Shown here in pieces: positions 1 through 7,339 of a stretch of DNA of 42,473 nucleotides. Made by a program: the position numbers and the translations under genes. This stretch comes from Candidatus Methanomethylicus oleisabuli. Lineage in GTDB: Archaea > Thermoproteota > Methanomethylicia > Methanomethylicales > Methanomethylicaceae. Positions within the stretch are counted from its first letter, which is position 1. Each line of letters begins with the position of its first letter. Location of the stretch: positions 1-42,473 of the forward strand of contig MAGU01000036.1 of the NCBI GenBank assembly GCA_001717025.1, in the 5' to 3' direction. Below the pieces are notes generated by a model. It searched no databases, was not told the origin of the DNA, and was given only the letters and a program-made list of their open reading frames with translations.

Positions 1-904
1 GAACCGCCTGCTCCATCCTATATGCAGCATCGGACTCCCCCAGCCACTCAAGCATCATCTTCGCCGCCAGTATCATCGAAACGGGGTTCGCATCGTTCTT
101 GCCCGCATGCTTTGGCGCAGAACCGTGAATCGGCTCGAAGAGGCCGTAATTATCTCCCACGTTCGCGCCTGCCGCCATGCCGAGACCGCCCCCAATCTGG
201 GCGGCTTCGTCTGACAGGATGTCGCCGAACATGTTCGTCGTCACTATGACGTCGAAATCTTGCGGCCTCTTGATCAGCTGCATGGACGCATTGTCGACGT
301 AAAGCTCATCGAAGTAGACCTCTGGGTACTTCGATGCCACGGAATTGCAGACCTCCCTGAAAAGTCCGTCCGTCGTTCTGAGGACATTTGCCTTGTGAAC
401 CGCCGTGACCCTCTTCCGCCTCTTCATCGCCTGCCTAAATGCCGTCTCTGCAATCCTCTGGCATCCCCTCCTTGTTATGACCCTCAGACCTACAGTGTCA
501 TCGCCGACCTTGAATTCGTATCCCTTGTAAAGGTCTTCGGTATTCTCCCTCACGAAGAGCATGTCGATATCGTCCCTCATTGCCATAGCCCCGGGATACG
601 ACTTTATGGGCCTCAGGTTCGCATAGAGGTCGAACATCTGTCTAAGCTTGACAATCACATCCGCCGCGCTCTCGCCGACAGGCGCCTTGAGGCAGGCGTC
701 CGTGCTCCTGAGCGTCTGAATGGTATCTGCAGGCAGCGCCTCGCCGCGCCTCTTGAGGCAGTCGTCCCCTGCCGGCGCATCTATGAATACCATCCTTACG
801 GGGGTGACCTGCTCGACCGCAGCCAGCACCTCCAGGGTCGCATTTGTCTGTTCCGGTCCTATGCCGTCGCCGGAAATAAGCGCTATCTTGTATGCTTTTG
901 TCAT
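1..904 (-). CDS. leuB: Isopropylmalate/homoisocitrate dehydrogenase, partial (C-terminus cut by window edge)
   Basis: NAD-dependent beta-decarboxylating dehydrogenase of the isopropylmalate/homoisocitrate/isocitrate family, acting in leucine or alpha-aminoadipate lysine synthesis. It is absent from the ORF track because no stop lies inside the window. Reading the complement from the ATG at 904 gives [20 protein letters not shown], then [27 protein letters not shown], the metal-binding '[18 protein letters not shown]' and the NAD-loop '[13 protein letters not shown]'. About 301 residues are present, so some 30 C-terminal residues are missing. The start overlaps the stop of the upstream small-subunit gene as ATGA, indicating translational coupling. 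The substrate cannot be fixed: 'DLYANLRP' and 'RENTEDLY' occur in several branches, and the lysW-lysX pair nearby makes a homoisocitrate role possible. Confidence 0.9.
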   Translation of the reverse strand, partial: MTKAYKIALISGDGIGPEQTNATLEVLAAVEQVTPVRMVFIDAPAGDDCLKRRGEALPADTIQTLRSTDACLKAPVGESAADVIVKLRQMFDLYANLRPIKSYPGAMAMRDDIDMLFVRENTEDLYKGYEFKVGDDTVGLRVITRRGCQRIAETAFRQAMKRRKRVTAVHKANVLRTTDGLFREVCNSVASKYPEVYFDELYVDNASMQLIKRPQDFDVIVTTNMFGDILSDEAAQIGGGLGMAAGANVGDNYGLFEPIHGSAPKHAGKNDANPVSMILAAKMMLEWLGESDAAYRMEQAV

Positions 905-1407
905 TTCTTTTCCACCTTTTCAAATCTCTTCTTCAAGCTCTGCAGCAGCCCTCCATCCATCAGCATCTTGAGCAGGAAGTCGGGGTAACTCTCTGTGGGT
1001 ATCATCTCACCGTTGCTCTTAATCACCGCGCCCCCCTCAAGATCGATTGTAACCGTCTCGCCCTCGCCGACCCGTTCCCTTGCGTCCTTGGATATGACGA
1101 CCGGCAGGCCTATGTTTATCGCATTCCGGAAGAATATCCTCGAGAACGACTTGGCGATGATCGCCCCCACGCCAGCATGCTTCAAAGCAAGGGGCGCGTG
1201 CTCCCTGCTGGATCCGCACCCGAAGTTCTTCCCGGCGATTATTATGTCCCCTGGCTTTATCTTGTCTGCGAATCCCGGGACCAGCCCTTCAAGCGCGTGC
1301 TTGGCGAGATCCTTCGGATCAGTGAGTACCAGGTACTTCCCTGGAAGTATCACATCGGTATCGACGTCGTCGCCGAAGAGCCAAACTCTACCTTTGATGC
1401 CGTCCAT
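901..1407 (-). CDS. leuD: 3-isopropylmalate dehydratase / homoaconitase small subunit
   Basis: Swivel-domain small subunit of the aconitase-like isomerase, pairing with the large subunit encoded just upstream to isomerise isopropylmalate or homocitrate. The 'WLFGDDVDTDVILPGKYL' start and the 'NFGCGSSREHAP' substrate loop are diagnostic, and 168 residues is normal for archaeal LeuD. The ORF track starts at 1413, an ATG overlapping the leuC stop as ATGA. The ATG at 1407 is preferred because GAGGGG lies six bases before it, while that GAGGGG directly abuts the 1413 ATG. The loop that helps set substrate length reads 'YLVLTDP'; I cannot decide leucine versus lysine pathway from it. Confidence 0.92.
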   Translation of the reverse strand: MDGIKGRVWLFGDDVDTDVILPGKYLVLTDPKDLAKHALEGLVPGFADKIKPGDIIIAGKNFGCGSSREHAPLALKHAGVGAIIAKSFSRIFFRNAINIGLPVVISKDARERVGEGETVTIDLEGGAVIKSNGEMIPTESYPDFLLKMLMDGGLLQSLKKRFEKVEKK

Positions 1408-1409
1408 GT

Positions 1410-2663
1410 TCATCCCCTCATATACTTCCTTGGGTCCGCCAGCCTCCCCTCAATGGCGGTCGCTGCCGCCGTCTGCGGGGATGCGAGGTAAACCTTGGCC
1501 GCTGTACTGCCCATTCTTCCGATAAAATTCCTGTTCGAGGTGCTTATGCAGTTTTCCCCATCCGCGAGGATGCCCATGTGCCCTCCAAGGCATGGGCCGC
1601 AGTTGGGGTTGCACACAACGCCTCCCGCTTGGATGAACGTCCTGAGGTAACCTCTCTCCTCTGCCTCGAGGTATATCCTCTGAGAGGCGGGAATGACTAT
1701 CAACCTTGTGTTTGGGCTCACCTTCCTGCCTGAGAGTATCTTGGCCGCTGCCTCCAGGTCCTCGAGCCTTCCGTTGGTGCAGGAGCCTATGAAGACCTGA
1801 TCGGCTATGACGTTGCCCGCCTCGCATATCGGCTTTACGTTGTCCACCGAGTGCGGCATCGCAACTTGGGGCTCGAGCGTCGCCAGGTCAACCTCTAGCG
1901 TTCTGTAATACTCTGCATCAGGGTCGCTCTTGAGGGGCGCCTCCTTAACGCCAGTATACTCGAGGGTTCTCTTGTCCGGATTGATTATGCCCGTCTTCCC
2001 GCCCATCTCGATTGCCATGTTGCACATCGTAAGCCTGCTGTCCACGCTGAGCGATCCTACCCCGCCTCCAGTGAACTCGGCGGCGCAGTAGAGCCCTCCA
2101 TCTACGCCTAGGGTTCCTATGATGTTGAGTATTACGTCCTTGGAGGAGACCCCGTCTCTGAGCTTGTTCTTAAGGTCGCACCTTATTGTCTGCGGAACCC
2201 TGAACCACATCTCCCCCGTCAGATATACCGAAGCCATCTCCGTCGAGCCTATCCCTGTCGCAAATGCCCCGAGCGCGCCGAGGGTGCAGGTGTGCGAGTC
2301 CGCGCCAACGACGAGCATGCCGGGCTTCACATACTGTTCCGCAAGGATCTGGTGGCAGACGCCCTGCCTGCCGACCTCGTGGTAGTTCTTTATGCTGTAC
2401 TTCTTCGCATACTCCCTCAGGTCTTTGTGCAGCTGGGCGGTAACCGTTGAGTTTGCCGGGACTTGGTGGTCGAGTATTATGACCACCTTATCGGCGTCCC
2501 ACGGTCGCTCATACCCTACCTCCTTCAGCACCTTGAGCGTAAGAGGTCCGGTGAGGTCATGAATCATGGCAAGGTCGATTCTGCATACCACGTATTCTCC
2601 AGGATGGACTGCCTCATTTCCAGAGGCCCTTGCCAGTATCTTCTCGGAAATGGTCATTCCCAT
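1410..2663 (-). CDS. leuC: 3-isopropylmalate dehydratase / homoaconitase large subunit
   Basis: Catalytic 4Fe-4S subunit of the isopropylmalate isomerase/homoaconitase. The three cluster cysteines sit in 'FIGSCTNGR' and 'CNPNCGPCLGGHMG', and the family signature 'GADSHTCTLGALGAFATG' is intact. At about 417 residues it is the archaeal two-subunit type. The ORF track begins at 2696, but the ATG at 2663 is preceded by a GGAGG at 2671-2675 with seven-base spacing and a TATA-like element at 2701-2712, so the extra 11 residues are probably not translated. It is first gene of leuC-leuD-leuB, all overlapping by ATGA. As for its partners, leucine synthesis is the default and alpha-aminoadipate synthesis, or both, is possible. 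Confidence 0.93.
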   Translation of the reverse strand: MGMTISEKILARASGNEAVHPGEYVVCRIDLAMIHDLTGPLTLKVLKEVGYERPWDADKVVIILDHQVPANSTVTAQLHKDLREYAKKYSIKNYHEVGRQGVCHQILAEQYVKPGMLVVGADSHTCTLGALGAFATGIGSTEMASVYLTGEMWFRVPQTIRCDLKNKLRDGVSSKDVILNIIGTLGVDGGLYCAAEFTGGGVGSLSVDSRLTMCNMAIEMGGKTGIINPDKRTLEYTGVKEAPLKSDPDAEYYRTLEVDLATLEPQVAMPHSVDNVKPICEAGNVIADQVFIGSCTNGRLEDLEAAAKILSGRKVSPNTRLIVIPASQRIYLEAEERGYLRTFIQAGGVVCNPNCGPCLGGHMGILADGENCISTSNRNFIGRMGSTAAKVYLASPQTAAATAIEGRLADPRKYMRG

Positions 2664-2670
2664 GCTAGGC

Positions 2671-2712
2671 CCTCCAATGCTCCACGATAATCGCATCTTC
2701 CTTTAAAAATTA
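2671..2712 (-). promoter_or_regulatory. Promoter and ribosome binding site of the leuCDB operon
   Basis: On the minus strand TAATTTTTAAAG (2712-2701) is a TATA-like box. It predicts a transcript start near 2680, just upstream of GGAGG (2675-2671), which is seven bases before the ATG at 2663. This arrangement decides the leuC start. Confidence 0.6.
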
Positions 2713-2832
2713 CCTGTAGCTCATCCTAAAAAATCATAAATGGCGTTCTACAATGACATGCTCTTTCATGCTTTCCACAATCAGATATTGCCAAATTTGC
2801 CAAGGGCTTCCTTTTCCGGCTATTAAGCGCTC

Positions 2833-2850
2833 ATAAAAAAAGTAAAAAAA
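2833..2850 (-). terminator. T-rich terminator after the NapH-like operon
   Basis: On the minus strand, just past the stop at 2863, there are two runs of seven T separated by AC. Archaeal transcription commonly ends at such T runs. Confidence 0.5.
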
Positions 2851-2862
2851 GTGGGGCGCCCT

Positions 2863-3084
2863 TCAGGACAAGGCATCTTTGAACGCGGTCTTCAACCTCC
2901 GCGAAAATTTCGCTATCAGGACGACCGCCATGACCGCCGGTAGCGAAAGGAGGCAAGCCCCCCCCATGGGGCACGCACCGCAGGCGGCTCCGCATGGGGC
3001 GCTGAGCAGGTATGTGAGTGGCGCCGCAGAGGCCGCCATTGCATACGCCCACAGACCCTTAATTCTGCTGAGCCACGCCCGCAT
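2863..3084 (-). CDS. Small cysteine-rich membrane protein
   Basis: A 73-residue protein with two hydrophobic segments (about residues 10-30 and 42-60) separated by a cysteine-rich loop, CGAACGACPMGGAC, and ending in a basic tail. I do not recognise the family. Its ATG lies inside the last codons of the NapH-like gene (26-base overlap), so it is almost certainly co-translated with it and followed by the operon's T-rich terminator. The four cysteines in a short loop suggest metal or Fe-S binding, or a disulfide relay partner of the polyferredoxin; this is inference. Another frame in the same stretch (2831-3052) is an ordinary shadow. Confidence 0.65.
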   Translation of the reverse strand: MRAWLSRIKGLWAYAMAASAAPLTYLLSAPCGAACGACPMGGACLLSLPAVMAVVLIAKFSRRLKTAFKDALS

Positions 3085-3955
3085 CCTTCTTTCTCCCCCA
3101 CCTCATCGAGTATGCCCCTTTGGGGCAGCGATTGACGCACTCTTTGCAGTTTATGCATAGGGTCGTCTCGATCGACTTGTCGTCATTTATTGCCCACATC
3201 GGGCACATCTCCTTGCAGCTATTGCAATCCGTGCATTTGGTCTTATCATACTCCGTCCGGTACATGCCAAGTTTGCTCCCAGCCTTGTGTGCCAGATTTG
3301 ACATTGCACCAAGCGGACAGAAGAAGAGGCACCAGCCCCTGCCTCCGAACATCAAGACTCCGCCTATTATGAGCCACCCGATAAGGACCATTATTCCACC
3401 CGTGTGCCAATACTCCAGCGCTGTTGCGTTGCCGAATGCTGCATCGACCAAGTTCTGGAGAGTGGCTGAGGCGCAGTACCTGCAGCATACCGACGAGATC
3501 TGGTCGCCGAATATCTTGAATCCAGCAAAGACTGAAACTGCAATGAACCCTGCAAGGAAGCCATACCTGAGCCCTCGCGTGACCTTGGGGTCCTTTATCT
3601 TCAGCCTGAACTTGGATGGCAGAGGTATCACTCTGCTAAGCCCTTCGCTCACCGCACCGACTGGGCATAGCCATCCGCAAAAGACGGGGCCCAAGAAGAA
3701 CGACAGCAGTATGACCCCTATCACGAATGCCGCGCTGACCGAGCCTATGAGCGAGTAATACCTCCCGCTGAACATCCAGTCAATGGGCATCCTGAGGCAG
3801 ATCGTGTGGAGCGTAGGATCCGCCACGTTGCCGATGGCAAAGTAGACCAGCCGGCTGAAGAGAGCGAAGGGCGCGACGAATAAGAAGAAGCCCGCGACCA
3901 GCGAGATGTAGCGCATCTTATTCTTTCTTAGCGTATCCAAGAATTTCAACTGCAA
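3059..3955 (-). CDS. NapH/MauN-like membrane polyferredoxin
   Basis: Integral membrane iron-sulfur protein that passes electrons between the membrane and a partner. It has about five membrane segments and two copies of the NapH-type cysteine motif (CGWLCPVGA near residue 92 and CLFFCPLGA near residue 211). Two classical 4Fe-4S motifs follow near the C-terminus (CTDCNSCKEMCP and CINCKECVNRCP). An additional CCRYC lies between the membrane segments, which is unusual. The start is TTG at 3955, with GGTGG seven bases upstream inside the previous gene; the two genes overlap by ten bases. The quinol, metal or sulfur partner is not identifiable from the window. Confidence 0.85.
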   Translation of the reverse strand: MQLKFLDTLRKNKMRYISLVAGFFLFVAPFALFSRLVYFAIGNVADPTLHTICLRMPIDWMFSGRYYSLIGSVSAAFVIGVILLSFFLGPVFCGWLCPVGAVSEGLSRVIPLPSKFRLKIKDPKVTRGLRYGFLAGFIAVSVFAGFKIFGDQISSVCCRYCASATLQNLVDAAFGNATALEYWHTGGIMVLIGWLIIGGVLMFGGRGWCLFFCPLGAMSNLAHKAGSKLGMYRTEYDKTKCTDCNSCKEMCPMWAINDDKSIETTLCINCKECVNRCPKGAYSMRWGRKKDAGVAQQN

Positions 3956-4530
3956 CAGTCAGCCACCCCTCCAACAATCTCCTGGCCATGACCAATGATT
4001 ATGGGTATGAAGGTCAGGACCTGCTTCGTATCAGCATCGATTACCTTCAGCCCCCCTTGGTAGACGATCTGCTCGTCCATGTAGTAAGCCGGAATTCTGA
4101 AGTACCAGTCGATTCCCAAATTCTTGATCGACTGTCCTGGATACAGCCGCTCCGTGAATGTGTGGGCCTCCTCGTCATAAGGCAAATTCGCGCTTACCGA
4201 CCACTCCACCGGGAACGTCGTATTTGCAAGCTCCAGCTGCACCCTGACCGGCTTCTTTCCTAGGTTGTATATCCAGTGCGTGGAGAGCGCCTCGATATTC
4301 GGGTTCAGCGCGTTCTTTAGGGCGCCCCTGCTATCTAGGTCTATCACTATCGGTGCCATGGATACCGGAGGGCCCGCCCCCCTCAACGTAATCGGCTCGG
4401 TCACATTTCCGGCAGGGAAGGCGACCCAGAAGTGGACCATCTCAGATTTTCCGAAGACCGCAGCATACGCCCCCAACGAGAGCGTTATCACGAACATAGC
4501 TGCGAACGCAATCAACACTGTCTTGTTCAT
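3946..4530 (-). CDS. Exported protein of unknown function, first gene of the NapH-like operon
   Basis: A 194-residue protein with an N-terminal hydrophobic signal or anchor (residues 5-24, LIAFAAMFVITLSLGAYAA) and a probable beta-rich extracytoplasmic domain. It ends in 'GGVADCCS', placing two cysteines at the extreme C-terminus. I do not recognise the family. It overlaps the NapH-like gene by ten bases, and the stop codon region carries that gene's TTG start. The C-terminal Cys pair, the polyferredoxin and the small Cys-rich protein suggest one redox or metal-handling unit at the outer membrane face. GGTG lies upstream of the ATG. Confidence 0.7.
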   Translation of the reverse strand: MNKTVLIAFAAMFVITLSLGAYAAVFGKSEMVHFWVAFPAGNVTEPITLRGAGPPVSMAPIVIDLDSRGALKNALNPNIEALSTHWIYNLGKKPVRVQLELANTTFPVEWSVSANLPYDEEAHTFTERLYPGQSIKNLGIDWYFRIPAYYMDEQIVYQGGLKVIDADTKQVLTFIPIIIGHGQEIVGGVADCCS

Positions 4531-4610
4531 GTCTCACACCTGACCGATAAAAACTGGCGCCCTACTCGGTATTTCTACTTGATGGAATTGAATTCCTATC
4601 GCAAGGTTCA

Positions 4611-4630
4611 TATATTGAATTCAAATATAT
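4611..4630. promoter_or_regulatory. Palindromic operator/TATA region upstream of padR
   Basis: TTGAATTCAA (4615-4624) is a perfect ten-base palindrome flanked by ATATA/ATATAT. A second AATTGAATTC half-copy lies at about 4587-4596. The AAATATAT (4623-4630) is correctly spaced to act as a TATA box for a leaderless start at 4649. PadR regulators bind dyad sites and often their own promoter, so this is a candidate autoregulatory operator, also placed to control the divergent operon starting at 4530. Confidence 0.45.
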
Positions 4631-4648
4631 CTCAGATGGCGAAGACTG

Positions 4649-5194
4649 ATGGCAAGCGACCCTGTTTCCAAGAGCTTGGAATGGAGCAAGAAAGGTTACA
4701 TGGGCATGGCATTGCTCCTCATGATAAACGAGAGGCCACTCACCGGATACGACATAATGCGTTCGATAAGGGAGACGACTGACGGCTCTTGGACCCCAAC
4801 GCCGGGTGGAGTATACCCTGTCCTGAAGAAGCTTGAAGCGGAGGGGCTTGTCCACGGCGAATGGTACGTCCACAAAGGAAGGAAGTGCAAGACATACGTC
4901 ATAACCGAGAGCGGAAAGCGGACCCTTGAGAATGTGCTGATCAAGCAGAGCCAGATCGCATTGGGGATAAACCGCCTATTCGAGGGCTGCATGAAAGACA
5001 TCTTTGGCTTCGAGCACCCATTCGTTGCTCGCCCCGTCATCTTTGCGATGCTGGAGGACGACTCTGTAAGGCAGGGGCTCGAAGACCTGGAAGATAAGAG
5101 GGAAGCCGTGCTGGAGCTGATCGATTCACTACGTCGTTATTTGGCCGACACGGATGCCAAGATCGCGGAGCTGAAGAGGGGCACTACCTTTTAG
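4649..5194 (+). CDS. PadR-family transcriptional regulator
   Basis: Winged-helix repressor of the PadR family. The N-terminal domain has 'MALLLMINERPLTGYDIMRSI' followed by 'TPGGVYPVLKKLEAEGLV', the classic PadR recognition helix and wing, then 'RKCKTYVITESGKR'. The C-terminal helices (about residues 95-181) are the dimerisation domain, with a charged coiled coil at the end. It is divergent from the NapH-like operon across a palindromic intergenic region, so that operon is its likely target. The stop overlaps the convergent lysX stop by 11 bases. The effector is unknown. Confidence 0.9.
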   Translation: MASDPVSKSLEWSKKGYMGMALLLMINERPLTGYDIMRSIRETTDGSWTPTPGGVYPVLKKLEAEGLVHGEWYVHKGRKCKTYVITESGKRTLENVLIKQSQIALGINRLFEGCMKDIFGFEHPFVARPVIFAMLEDDSVRQGLEDLEDKREAVLELIDSLRRYLADTDAKIAELKRGTTF

Positions 5195-6047
5195 CGAGCC
5201 CCAGCGCATACTCTATTATCTTGCCCGGGATGTCGACCTCAGTCGCCGACATCGCACCCTTGAACTCTACCGTGCTGTTGACCTCGTGTATAACGAATCC
5301 GTTATCCGTCTCCATGGCATCGACGCCTAAAACCCCCCCGCCGACGACCTCCGCCGCCTTCAAGATCATCTCCCTGAGCTCTCCGCTGACGGGGAACGAC
5401 TCTGCATGCCCGCCCCTGGCTATGTTGGTCCTCCAATCGTCTGGTGCGGAGTACCTGAATATAGATGCGGCGATGAGGTCTCCGACCACCACTGTTCGTA
5501 TGTCCCTGGGTGGCCGCTTCACCATCTCCTGTATGTAGTATATCTGGTAGAGCGGGTTGCCCATCTCCTCCCGGTCCTCAAGGATTGCTTGGGTCGTCTC
5601 CCGGTCCTTTAGTGGCGCTATGAGCCTCCCCCAGCTCCCGAATACAGGCTTTATCACCGCGGGATAGCCGATCTCTTCTACTGCCCTCATTGCCTCCTCC
5701 TTCGTGAAGGCTACTATCGTCTTGGGGGTAGGTATCCCTGCCTTCGCAAGGGCCATGCTACATAGGAGCTTGTTGCCGCAAATCGAGGCTACCTTGTGCG
5801 AATTTATGACGTTCACACCTTTGCTCTCGAGTATTGCCGTGATGTAGAGCCCCCGGAAATGGCTGACGCACCTCTCAAGTGCCACCTCGCCAAACAGTTC
5901 GCGGTCTTTGTCCGGATCGGTTATGGTCAGGTGGAGCTCCTTCGCGTCCACGGCTCTGAAATCCACCCCCCTCTTCTGCGCGGCATTGATGAGCTCCTTC
6001 TCTTCAACCCTGATCCTGTCGTAAAGAAGGGAGATGGATGGGGGCAA
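5184..6047 (-). CDS. lysX: LysX-family ATP-grasp ligase (alpha-aminoadipate/glutamate-LysW ligase)
   Basis: ATP-grasp enzyme that attaches the amino group of alpha-aminoadipate (or glutamate) to the C-terminal glutamate of the carrier LysW, starting protected lysine or arginine synthesis. The 'GNKLLCSMALAKAGIPTPKT' linker, 'YIQEMVKRPPRDIRTVVVGD', 'NIARGG' and 'HEVNSTVEFKG' place it in the LysX/ArgX group of the RimK superfamily; 287 residues is normal. The start is TTG at 6047, three bases after the lysW stop, with GGGGAG from the last lysW codons as its ribosome binding site. Whether it serves lysine, arginine or both cannot be told here; the aconitase-type genes 3 kb away fit a lysine role. 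Confidence 0.9.
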   Translation of the reverse strand: MPPSISLLYDRIRVEEKELINAAQKRGVDFRAVDAKELHLTITDPDKDRELFGEVALERCVSHFRGLYITAILESKGVNVINSHKVASICGNKLLCSMALAKAGIPTPKTIVAFTKEEAMRAVEEIGYPAVIKPVFGSWGRLIAPLKDRETTQAILEDREEMGNPLYQIYYIQEMVKRPPRDIRTVVVGDLIAASIFRYSAPDDWRTNIARGGHAESFPVSGELREMILKAAEVVGGGVLGVDAMETDNGFVIHEVNSTVEFKGAMSATEVDIPGKIIEYALGLAKR

Positions 6048-6050
6048 CTG

Positions 6051-6221
6051 CTATTCTCCCCAGTCTTCGCCTTCGGACTCCGCGACCTTCAGTTCAAAGT
6101 TTCCTTTGCTGTTCTTGGACACTTCGAGCTCTGCACCGCAGTCCCCGCAGCTGATAATCTCGCCCTCGATAACTTCTTTTGTCTCGATGTCTCCATCGCA
6201 TTCAGGACATTTGAATTTCAT
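6051..6221 (-). CDS. lysW: Amino-group carrier protein LysW
   Basis: A 56-residue acidic carrier protein missed by the ORF track. It reads MKFKCPECDGDIETKEV, then 'ISCGDCGAELEV' and ends in EDWGE, the hallmark C-terminus whose last glutamate is the attachment point for the substrate amino group. The two CxxC pairs (CPEC, CGDC) form the zinc-binding N-terminal fold. The ATG at 6221 is preceded by GGAGG (6229-6233) with seven-base spacing. It is directly followed by lysX, as in other archaea that use this pathway. The later enzymes (LysZ, LysY, LysJ, LysK) are not in the window. Confidence 0.96.
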   Translation of the reverse strand: MKFKCPECDGDIETKEVIEGEIISCGDCGAELEVSKNSKGNFELKVAESEGEDWGE

Positions 6222-6228
6222 TTCTCTT

Positions 6229-6275
6229 CCTCCAAATTATTGCTTCGAAACTAACAATAATTTATATTAATAAAT
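6229..6275 (-). promoter_or_regulatory. lysW promoter and ribosome binding site
   Basis: The minus strand has an A/T-only stretch with a TATA-like TTAATATAAATTA core (about 6275-6259) in the 94-base gap after the DHH gene stop. It predicts transcription starting near 6240, followed by GGAGG at 6233-6229. Confidence 0.5.
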
Positions 6276-6315
6276 ATTTCTATAACATTCTGTTAATCCT
6301 CTATTGGAGTCGCGT

Positions 6316-7296
6316 TTAATAAACCACATTCAAATCGGCTGTTTTTTCAGTTATCGCCGCATTAAAAAGCCTCAAAAATGTATCGAATTTATCTATGGGG
6401 ATCCGTGCCCCTGCTGCCTTCGGGTGACCTCCGCCGGTCCCGCCCAACTGATCCACGATCTGCGGTAGCATCTTATTCATCTCTATCTTGTCCGAGTGCG
6501 ATCTCAGGCTCATCTCGATGAATCCCCTCCGGGTCTCACCACCGATGCCAACCGTGGCCCCGGTCGCGCCCTTGGCGTATACTGCCGTCTTTCCCAAAGA
6601 CCAGTCCATGTCAAGGACGTAAGCTATCTGCCCAACCGTCTTCACGTCCTCCTTGATCTTCTTGCGCATAGCCTCCTCCCTCAGTGCCTCCCCTATCGCA
6701 AGGTTTACCAGCCACTCATTAGAACTGGGCGTCTTGGCCGCCGCAAGGAACTGCGCCACCTTGCGTTTGCTGTCGTGATTTCTTCCGAGGGCATCTATGG
6801 CTTGTATCATGATGCCGCACTCGAGGTATAGCCCGCGTTTATCCCATTTGTTGAGGAGCGCCTCTATCTCGTAAGTCTTGTCAAGGTAATCCCCTATGGC
6901 GCCAAATATGGCGACCCTGCTCATATCATCCGGCATCTGCCTCGGGGTCTCCTTCATGAGCCGTGTGAACGTGAGCTCTGCAGCGCACGATGAGGTGGCA
7001 TGCACGAGCTCGGCGGGGAACTCCTTTGCATCGAAGACCTCAGGGAGTGGGTGATGGTCAATATACAGGATCCTCTTCCCCCCCTGCGCTATCCTCTTTA
7101 ACTCCCTCACAACCTGCCCGTATACGCTTCCTGAGAGTGCTATGTCGCATATCACGACATCCCCCTCGACATGGGCGAGGTCCTCAGCCAGCCCTACCGG
7201 GTGTGAGAAGTAAATGCTGGCGTCCTTGAATGCGGAGAGCGCCAAGGCGGCAGAGCAAATCCCATCAGTGTCCCCGTGAGAGACTATCCACTTCAT
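6316..7296 (-). CDS. DHH/DHHA1-family phosphoesterase (RecJ/NrnA-like)
   Basis: Metal-dependent phosphoesterase or exonuclease of the DHH superfamily, 326 residues. The N-terminal catalytic DHH domain shows 'SHGDTDGICSAA' near residue 6, 'VVICDIALSG' and 'LYIDHHPLPE' (the DHH motif). The C-terminal DHHA1 domain has 'GGTGGGHPKAAGARIP'. Archaeal relatives include RecJ-like nucleases associated with GINS/Cdc45 and nano-RNA or cyclic dinucleotide phosphodiesterases; motif reading does not separate these. It follows cdvC after 43 bases on the same strand. A T run lies between them on the minus strand, so they may be separate transcripts. Confidence 0.85.
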   Translation of the reverse strand: MKWIVSHGDTDGICSAALALSAFKDASIYFSHPVGLAEDLAHVEGDVVICDIALSGSVYGQVVRELKRIAQGGKRILYIDHHPLPEVFDAKEFPAELVHATSSCAAELTFTRLMKETPRQMPDDMSRVAIFGAIGDYLDKTYEIEALLNKWDKRGLYLECGIMIQAIDALGRNHDSKRKVAQFLAAAKTPSSNEWLVNLAIGEALREEAMRKKIKEDVKTVGQIAYVLDMDWSLGKTAVYAKGATGATVGIGGETRRGFIEMSLRSHSDKIEMNKMLPQIVDQLGGTGGGHPKAAGARIPIDKFDTFLRLFNAAITEKTADLNVVY

Positions 7297-7339
7297 AAAC
7301 GATAATATGCTGCGGAGTTAAAAAAGGATTGAGTTCGCC

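Noticed and set aside
260-988. Long plus-strand ORF of 242 aa in the track
   Set aside because: It is antisense to the dehydrogenase gene, whose motifs (DILSDE, GDGIGPE) are unmistakable on the minus strand.
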